This document shows positions 6,121 to 10,504 of a DNA stretch of 10,504 bases, one piece after another. The DNA lies in the NCBI GenBank assembly GCA_005787645.1, contig SYAM01000092.1:1-10504 (forward strand), written 5' to 3'. The notes under the pieces are model-generated. The model saw only the letters and a program-made list of their open reading frames with translations. It had not been told where the DNA came from and did not search any database. The stretch comes from Actinomycetota bacterium. GTDB lineage: Bacteria; Actinomycetota; Actinomycetes; Nanopelagicales; Nanopelagicaceae. Within the stretch, counting starts at the first letter, position 1, and every line of letters starts with the position of its first letter. A program made the translations under genes and the position numbers.

Positions 6121-6126
6121 TAGTCT
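6121..6126 (+). promoter_or_regulatory. -10 box of a leaderless fur-family promoter
   Basis: TAGTCT occupies exactly -12 to -7 relative to the A of ATG 6133, and no Shine-Dalgarno sequence precedes the ATG. This is the same geometry as at glnR. No convincing -35 box or inverted-repeat Fur/Zur operator is seen in the 29-nt gap after the DUF4395 gene. Confidence 0.5.
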
Positions 6127-6132
6127 TATCCC

Positions 6133-6540
6133 ATGAGAGAAGAGCTCCGCGAGCGAGGGTTGCGCCTTACCCCACAACGCGAGCTGGTGCTCACTGCAGT
6201 TCGCGCTCTTGGCCATGCCACTCCAGAAGAGATCGCGGAATATATTCATCGAACTCATCCCAGTATCAATCTCTCTACCGTCTATCGGAATCTAGAGACA
6301 CTTGAAAATGTTGGATTGGTGCTGCATAGCCATCTAGGACATGGCGGCGCGACTTATCATGCAGCGGAGGAGTTAAACCACCTCCACTTAGTGTGTGGAA
6401 AATGTGGGAGCGTCGGTGAAGCGCCGATCGACACTGCGGCAACCTTCGTCAATGCGCTCGCCGATGACTATGGATTTAAGACTGATGTCACTCACTTTGC
6501 TGTCTATGGGAAATGCGTCAACTGCTCTGACGGATCATGA
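6133..6540 (+). CDS. Fur-family metal-responsive transcriptional regulator
   Basis: This is a 135-residue product of typical family length. The N-terminal winged helix (about 1-75) carries GLRLTPQRELVL and the recognition-helix motif NLSTVYRNLETLENVGLV. The C-terminal dimerisation and metal domain has GATYHAAEELNHLHLVCGKCG with H83, H85 and C88/C91, then THFAVYGKC with H121 and C128/C131. The two CxxC pairs are the structural zinc site of many Fur/Zur proteins. Family members repress target genes when iron, zinc, peroxide or nickel signals are sensed. Which metal applies here cannot be told from sequence; the sequence resembles neither mycobacterial FurA nor FurB/Zur closely. The start codon overlaps nothing upstream and has a leaderless -10 box. 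Its stop overlaps the ygfZ start (ATGA), so regulator and Fe-S maintenance gene are co-expressed. Confidence 0.92.
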   Translation: MREELRERGLRLTPQRELVLTAVRALGHATPEEIAEYIHRTHPSINLSTVYRNLETLENVGLVLHSHLGHGGATYHAAEELNHLHLVCGKCGSVGEAPIDTAATFVNALADDYGFKTDVTHFAVYGKCVNCSDGS

Positions 6541-7442
6541 GCGCAGTATTAGTTGAAGGCGGCCCAGATAATGGTGCTATCTGGCATTTTGGTGAACCGG
6601 TAAAAGAGCAACGTGCGCTGGAGGCAGGGAAGGCATTTGCAGATTTAAGCCATCTTCCCGCAATAGCAATTAGTGGCGCAGATCGACTTACTTGGATCCA
6701 TTCGCTCTGCACTCAAGATGTCGAGCATTTGCAACCGGGGGATTGGAAGAGTGGATACATCCTCGATCCACAAGGACACTTGGAATTTCCCTTATTGATA
6801 GTCGATGATAGTGATTCGCTCTACCTCTTTACAGAGATTGCATCTGCAGAGCCATTGATCACTTATTTAAATTCAATGAAGTTCATGTTGCGCGTTGAAG
6901 TCACGGATGCATCCTCAAATGTAGCCCTCTTCCGAGCACCTGGCGCTGCAGATCAAATAGGTGGACCTTATGCGCTACTTCCGCGCGCAGAAATCAAGAG
7001 TATGACTGCGAATTTTGCATCGACTGCAATTCAAGTAGGCACATGGGCCTTGGATGCGATCCGCGTTGCAGCAGGTCGTCCTCGTTTTGGATTTGAAAGT
7101 GATTCCAAAACAATCCCCAACGAATTAGGTGTACTCAACATTGCGGTGCATATGAATAAAGGCTGCTATCGCGGACAAGAGACTGTTGCAAAAGTATTTA
7201 ATCTAGGAAAGCCACCACGTCGCCTCACTCTGCTTCATCTTGATGGTTCAGGAGTTGATCTACCCCCCTCCGGAAGTCCAATCACTCTTGAGGGGAAGAA
7301 TATTGGTGTACTCGGCACTGTTGCACGCCATCATGAATTGGGTCCAATTGCACTTGCACTGATTAAGCGCTCGGTGCCGATGGATGCAACTGTCAGCGCA
7401 GGAAATGTGCTGGCAACTCAAGAAGAGATCGTCGCACAGTAG
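6537..7442 (+). CDS. ygfZ: YgfZ-type folate-binding Fe-S cluster maintenance protein
   Basis: This is a 301-residue product. The diagnostic motif KGCYRGQE is present at 208-215 with its conserved cysteine C210, followed by TVAKVFNLGKPPRRL. The N-terminal part (about 25-130) has the GcvT-like fold signature (ADLSHLPAIAISGADRLTWI, LCTQDV, ILDPQGHLEFPLLI), and the C-terminal part (about 228-300) is the small barrel. YgfZ/IBA57 proteins bind tetrahydrofolate and help assemble or repair Fe-S clusters in enzymes such as MiaB; they lack the aminomethyltransferase activity of GcvT. The protein is cytoplasmic. Its ATG overlaps the fur-family stop by 4 nt, and no strong Shine-Dalgarno is present, so translation is probably coupled. 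The glutaredoxin-like gene follows after 9 nt. The confusion to avoid is annotation as an aminomethyltransferase; the KGCYxGQE motif decides for YgfZ. Confidence 0.93.
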   Translation: MSAVLVEGGPDNGAIWHFGEPVKEQRALEAGKAFADLSHLPAIAISGADRLTWIHSLCTQDVEHLQPGDWKSGYILDPQGHLEFPLLIVDDSDSLYLFTEIASAEPLITYLNSMKFMLRVEVTDASSNVALFRAPGAADQIGGPYALLPRAEIKSMTANFASTAIQVGTWALDAIRVAAGRPRFGFESDSKTIPNELGVLNIAVHMNKGCYRGQETVAKVFNLGKPPRRLTLLHLDGSGVDLPPSGSPITLEGKNIGVLGTVARHHELGPIALALIKRSVPMDATVSAGNVLATQEEIVAQ

Positions 7443-7451
7443 GTCAAGGAG

Positions 7452-7688
7452 ATGTCGCGAGTTATAACTATCTATTCACGACGAGGGTGCCATCTCTGCG
7501 AAGTTGCAGTTGAGAAAGTTCATGATTTACAACCCGAATATGGATACGAAGTCGAAGAGATATTTATCGATGGTGATAGTGAATTAACTAGAGAATATGG
7601 TGAGCAAGTCCCTGTGATTCACATCGATGGAAAGCCCCATGATTTTTTTCGAGTAAATGAAGAGCGTTTTCGAGCAGCGCTCTCTTAA
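7452..7688 (+). CDS. Glutaredoxin-like small thiol protein (CHLC)
   Basis: This is a 78-residue product of the short glutaredoxin-like (DUF836 type) family. It has a beta strand VITIYSRRG, the redox pair CHLC (C13, C16), a helix, the VEEIFIDGD strand and the cis-proline loop QVPVIHIDGKP with P54. The likely role is small cytoplasmic thiol-disulfide exchange; substrates are unknown. It follows ygfZ by 9 nt and is probably in the same transcript. AAGGAG (7446-7451) abuts the ATG with no spacing, too close for normal use. AGGT at 7441-7444 has better spacing, and read-on from ygfZ is possible. No later in-frame start would leave the first strand intact. The stop lies within TTAA shared with the convergent helicase gene. 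No terminator is seen between the two genes. Confidence 0.87.
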   Translation: MSRVITIYSRRGCHLCEVAVEKVHDLQPEYGYEVEEIFIDGDSELTREYGEQVPVIHIDGKPHDFFRVNEERFRAALS

Positions 7689-9340
7689 AGTTCAACATCT
7701 CCAATGAGGATGTCATCGGCATCCACAATTCGATACGAGTAACCCTGCTCAGTGAGGAACCGTTGTCGATTTTGGGCAAAATCTTGGTCTACGGTGTCAC
7801 GGGCGACCAAAGTGTAGAAACGCGCCGTTCGACCATCTGACTTAGGGCGCAAGATTCGCCCTAAGCGTTGCGCCTCCTCTTGGCGGGAACCAAATGCACC
7901 TGATACCTGAATAGCAATTGTCGCCTCAGGAAGATCAATCGAGAAGTTCGCGACTTTTGAGACTACTAATGCTTTGATTTCACCCTCTCGAAAACGTTGA
8001 AAAAGCTCTTCACGTTCTTTGATGGGAGTATCGCCAGTAATCACGGGGATGCCCATCTCCGTAGACAAGGTATCGAGTTGATCAAGATATTGCCCAATTA
8101 CAAGAATCTGTTCGCCTTTATGTTTCTCAACTAGCAATTTTGCGATTGCACCTTTAGTGCGCGTAGTGGCACAGGTTCGATACTTATGTTCGGGCTCTGC
8201 TGTTGCATAAAGCAACCGCTCGGCATCGGTGAGGTTTACGCGCACTTCGACGCATTCTGCAGGAGCGATATATCCCTGCGCTTCAATCTCTTTCCAAGGT
8301 ACGTCGTATCGCTTTGGCCCAATGAGCGAGAAGACTTCACCTTCTAGTCCATCTTCGCGTACCAGCGTTGCGGTGAGTCCTAGTCTCCGCCGAGATTGAA
8401 TATCTGCGGTAAATCGGAAAATCGGAGCTGGAAGTAAGTGCACTTCGTCGTAAATAATCAAGCCCCAGTCGTGTTGATCCACTAAATCCAGATGAGCATA
8501 GACACCACCGCGTTTGGTGGTGAGAACTTGATAGGTCGCAATCGTAACCGCGCGAATCTCTTTTTTAGAGCCGGAATACTCACCAATCTCATCTTCGGTC
8601 AGCGATGTACGTTTAAGCAATTCACTTCGCCATTGTCGAGCAGCAACCGTGTTGGTTACCAATATCAATGTAGTCGCTTGGGCAAGTGACATTGCCGCTG
8701 CGCCCACAAGAGTCTTGCCCGCACCACATGGGAGTACGACGACTCCCGAACCACCATGCCAGAAACCTTCTGCGGCAAGACGCTGATAAGGACGAAGCTT
8801 CCAGTCACTCTCGTACAGTTCGATTGGATGTGCCTGACCATCGACATAACCGGCCATATCTTCAGCAGGCCAACCTAGTTTGAGGAGCGATTGTTTGAGT
8901 CGACCACGCTCACTAGGAAAGACTTGGATAGTTTCGCTATCGATGCGCTTTCCGAGCATAGGTTGAACTTTCTTCGCCCGAATCACCTCTTCAAGCACCG
9001 CCGAATCAGTAGTAGAGAGAATCAATCCATGAACCGGATGCGTTTCGAGGCGAAGTCTTCCGTAGCGCGCCATTGTCTCTGCAATGTCAATGAGAATTGC
9101 ATGAGGGACTGCATAGCGCGAGTAGCGCAACAGAACATCGATGACGCTCTCTGCATCAAGGCCTGCAGCGCGGGCATTCCAGAGCCCAAGTGAGGTGAGG
9201 CGATAGGTATGAATGTGTTCCGGTGAGCGCTCTAACTCTGCAAATGCAGCAATTGCGCGTCGGCAATCATCAGCGGCGCCATGGTCGATCTCGAGTAAGA
9301 GGGTCTTGTCGCTTTGGACAATGAGTGGGCCATCAGCCAT
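7685..9340 (-). CDS. XPB-family DNA repair helicase
   Basis: This is a 551-residue product, the normal size for bacterial XPB. Residues about 1-170 form the helicase-associated N-terminal region seen in XPB/Ssl2 proteins. The SF2 core follows: YQ at 185-186, Walker A LPCGAGKT (203-210), IATYQ (267-271), DEVH box (298-301), GLTAT (321-325) followed directly by the XPB-specific RED motif (328-330), VSKVANFSIDLPEA (460-473, motif V) and QRLGRILRP (491-499, motif VI). The known family activity is ATP-dependent 3'-5' DNA unwinding in nucleotide excision repair. Bacterial members occur in actinobacteria and some others, usually without the archaeal nuclease partner Bax1, and none is visible here. 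The ATG at 9340 lies 8 nt inside the end of the M20 peptidase gene and has no clear Shine-Dalgarno, implying coupled translation. The 3' end overlaps the convergent glutaredoxin-like gene by 4 nt. Confidence 0.95.
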   Translation of the reverse strand: MADGPLIVQSDKTLLLEIDHGAADDCRRAIAAFAELERSPEHIHTYRLTSLGLWNARAAGLDAESVIDVLLRYSRYAVPHAILIDIAETMARYGRLRLETHPVHGLILSTTDSAVLEEVIRAKKVQPMLGKRIDSETIQVFPSERGRLKQSLLKLGWPAEDMAGYVDGQAHPIELYESDWKLRPYQRLAAEGFWHGGSGVVVLPCGAGKTLVGAAAMSLAQATTLILVTNTVAARQWRSELLKRTSLTEDEIGEYSGSKKEIRAVTIATYQVLTTKRGGVYAHLDLVDQHDWGLIIYDEVHLLPAPIFRFTADIQSRRRLGLTATLVREDGLEGEVFSLIGPKRYDVPWKEIEAQGYIAPAECVEVRVNLTDAERLLYATAEPEHKYRTCATTRTKGAIAKLLVEKHKGEQILVIGQYLDQLDTLSTEMGIPVITGDTPIKEREELFQRFREGEIKALVVSKVANFSIDLPEATIAIQVSGAFGSRQEEAQRLGRILRPKSDGRTARFYTLVARDTVDQDFAQNRQRFLTEQGYSYRIVDADDILIGDVEL

Positions 9341-10421
9341 TGGGGTTATTCACCAGATCCTTAATGAGAGCGTGGAGGAATTCGATCTGGGTAGCGACGC
9401 CTTTTGCGCTGATCCATTCACCTTGCGCATGTGCATTTCCACCTATGGCTCCCAAGCCATCAAGAGTAGGAACGCCAGTCGCTGCAGCAAAATTCCCATC
9501 GCTTGCTCCTCCTACCGCTACACCTAGTAATTCACCGCGACCAAGCGATGCATAAACCTTCTTTGCGCGCTCAAAGAGCGCCCTGGTTGACTCTGGTTGT
9601 AGAGGCGGGCGATTGATACCGCCAGAGATAATTATGTGCGCATCGGGATGTTGTGGTTTCAATTGATGGAGCGTGCGTTCGATACGTTCTAATTCGCTCA
9701 TCGCAAATGAACGGCAGTCAACGACAAGTCGAGCCAGGGCCGGCACGGTATTTGTCGTTGTGCCTGAGGTTAGAACTGTTGGTATAGCAGTAGTGTGAAA
9801 TTCCGGATTAGCAAGTTTTTCGATTTCAATGACCAAGTGAGCCATTTCGGTCGTGGCATTGATTCCTTTTTCTGGCTCAAGCCCAGCATGTGATGCACGA
9901 CCATGAACCTCGATGACAAAATCGGCAGTTCCTTTCCGTCCAGTTTTCACGGCACCATTGATCGACGCTTCCAAAACGAGAACCGCTCGAGCGCTTCGTG
10001 ACGATTCTTCAATCAGCGCTCTTGAGGCTTTGGATCCCACCTCTTCATCGGTTGTGCAGAGTATCGCGACAGAACCAGTGATTTCGCGAAGTGCATAAAC
10101 TGCCTGAATAAATCCAGCTTTCATATCAAACGAACCAGGTGCAGTAATGCGATCGCCATCTACTTGCCACAATGGCTCGAATGATCCTTTTGGCCAAACA
10201 GTGTCAAGATGGATGAGCAGTAAAACATCTGCCGGTCTTGCTCCCCACCATAAAATCGGTGAGCCATTTACCTCTGAGATGCTTCCTGCGCTGCCAAGAA
10301 CTTCTTTACAGATTTGGTTAGCTTCGAGAAGTACTGCATCAAGAGCGGCCCGATCATCACTGGGGGATTCGATGCGAACTAATCGCTCGATATCTGCCAA
10401 ATAGTTGGGGGTGGCCGTCAT
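9333..10421 (-). CDS. M20-family metallopeptidase, carboxypeptidase G2/ArgE/DapE-like
   Basis: This is a 362-residue product with the two-zinc M20 signature. It has IHLDTVWP (H71, D73), GSFDMKAG (bridging D99), TTDEEVGS (catalytic E126, metal E127), VLEAS (metal E151), HGRASHAGLEPEKGINA (lid/dimer domain, H178) and the C-terminal AHAQGEWI (metal H331). GGASDGN (304-310) and the HLDTVWP form resemble glutamate carboxypeptidase (CPG2) relatives more than DapE. The likely reaction is hydrolysis of an amide bond next to a free carboxylate, such as an N-acyl amino acid or folyl-glutamate-like compound. The exact substrate cannot be read from sequence. No signal peptide is present, so it is cytoplasmic. 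It leads into the XPB gene with an 8-nt overlap. The start has only a distant AAGG (12 nt) and a weak CAGACT at the leaderless -10 position. Confidence 0.92.
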   Translation of the reverse strand: MTATPNYLADIERLVRIESPSDDRAALDAVLLEANQICKEVLGSAGSISEVNGSPILWWGARPADVLLLIHLDTVWPKGSFEPLWQVDGDRITAPGSFDMKAGFIQAVYALREITGSVAILCTTDEEVGSKASRALIEESSRSARAVLVLEASINGAVKTGRKGTADFVIEVHGRASHAGLEPEKGINATTEMAHLVIEIEKLANPEFHTTAIPTVLTSGTTTNTVPALARLVVDCRSFAMSELERIERTLHQLKPQHPDAHIIISGGINRPPLQPESTRALFERAKKVYASLGRGELLGVAVGGASDGNFAAATGVPTLDGLGAIGGNAHAQGEWISAKGVATQIEFLHALIKDLVNNPNG

Positions 10422-10435
10422 GGTGTAAGTCTGCC

Positions 10436-10504
10436 TTATTCGACTATCGCTACGCCTGAGATGCGACTGACCGAGAACCGAAGTACCTCATCGCTCCTAT
10501 GGTC
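10436..10504 (-). CDS. Possible 3' end of an upstream gene, partial
   Basis: On the - strand a frame is open from the window edge through 22 codons (DHRSDEVLRFS, VSRISGVAIVE) to TAA at 10438-10436, ending 14 nt before the M20 start. The spacing and strand suit an operon of this gene, the M20 peptidase and XPB. The stretch is too short for family assignment. A competing + strand frame starts at ATG 10461 (MRLTENRSTSS) and runs off the edge; it has no Shine-Dalgarno, and I consider it less likely. Confidence 0.35.
   Translation of the reverse strand, partial: DHRSDEVLRFSVSRISGVAIVE

Noticed and set aside
8891..9193. 100-codon + strand frame inside the XPB gene
   Set aside because: XPB motifs are unbroken on the - strand; the + frame shows no recognisable features.
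10461..10504. Divergent + strand gene starting at ATG 10461
   Set aside because: Only 14 codons are visible, with no Shine-Dalgarno and no clear -10 box; the - strand frame ending at 10436 fits the operon layout better.

Overview
The window looks like a compact actinobacterial chromosome segment with a base composition near one half G+C by eye. The actinobacterial assignment rests on a GlnR-type orphan regulator, a DUF4395 membrane protein, a bacterial XPB helicase, a short leader peptide of a type I know from actinobacteria, and two genes whose -10 boxes imply leaderless mRNAs. The modest G+C, overlapping genes and near absence of spacers resemble streamlined freshwater actinobacteria (acI/Nanopelagicales type). 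That lineage call is an inference. There is no sign of phage, insertion sequence, CRISPR or tRNA, and I did not find a clearly new defence or mobile system.

Left part (1-1937, + strand): an exported protein cut by the window edge is followed, with an ATGA overlap, by a five-helix membrane protein with an N-terminal coiled coil. Neither has a function I recognise. A spacer follows, ending in a strong terminator that serves the opposite strand. Next on the - strand (2171-4269) are a secreted Ala/Pro-rich surface protein with a Cys/Lys-rich C-terminal tail and, upstream of it, glnR, the nitrogen regulator.

Middle part (4287-7688, + strand): a run of redox, thiol and metal genes. It holds a membrane-anchored thioredoxin (CTPC) and an ApbE-type flavin transferase lacking one family motif. 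Then come a leader peptide plus DUF4395 membrane protein (CLGC), a Fur-family regulator, the Fe-S maintenance protein YgfZ, and a small glutaredoxin-like protein (CHLC). Start/stop overlaps join thioredoxin to apbE and fur to ygfZ. DUF4395 and fur appear to have their own promoters.

Right part (7685-10504, - strand): an M20 metallopeptidase gene overlaps the start of the XPB helicase gene by 8 nt, and the likely 3' end of another gene lies just upstream. The glutaredoxin and XPB genes converge and share a TTAA as both stop codons.

The most interesting items are the probable cysteine-type leader peptide ahead of DUF4395, the eroded ApbE motif, the unassigned exported/membrane pair at the left edge, and the C-terminal tail of the secreted protein.
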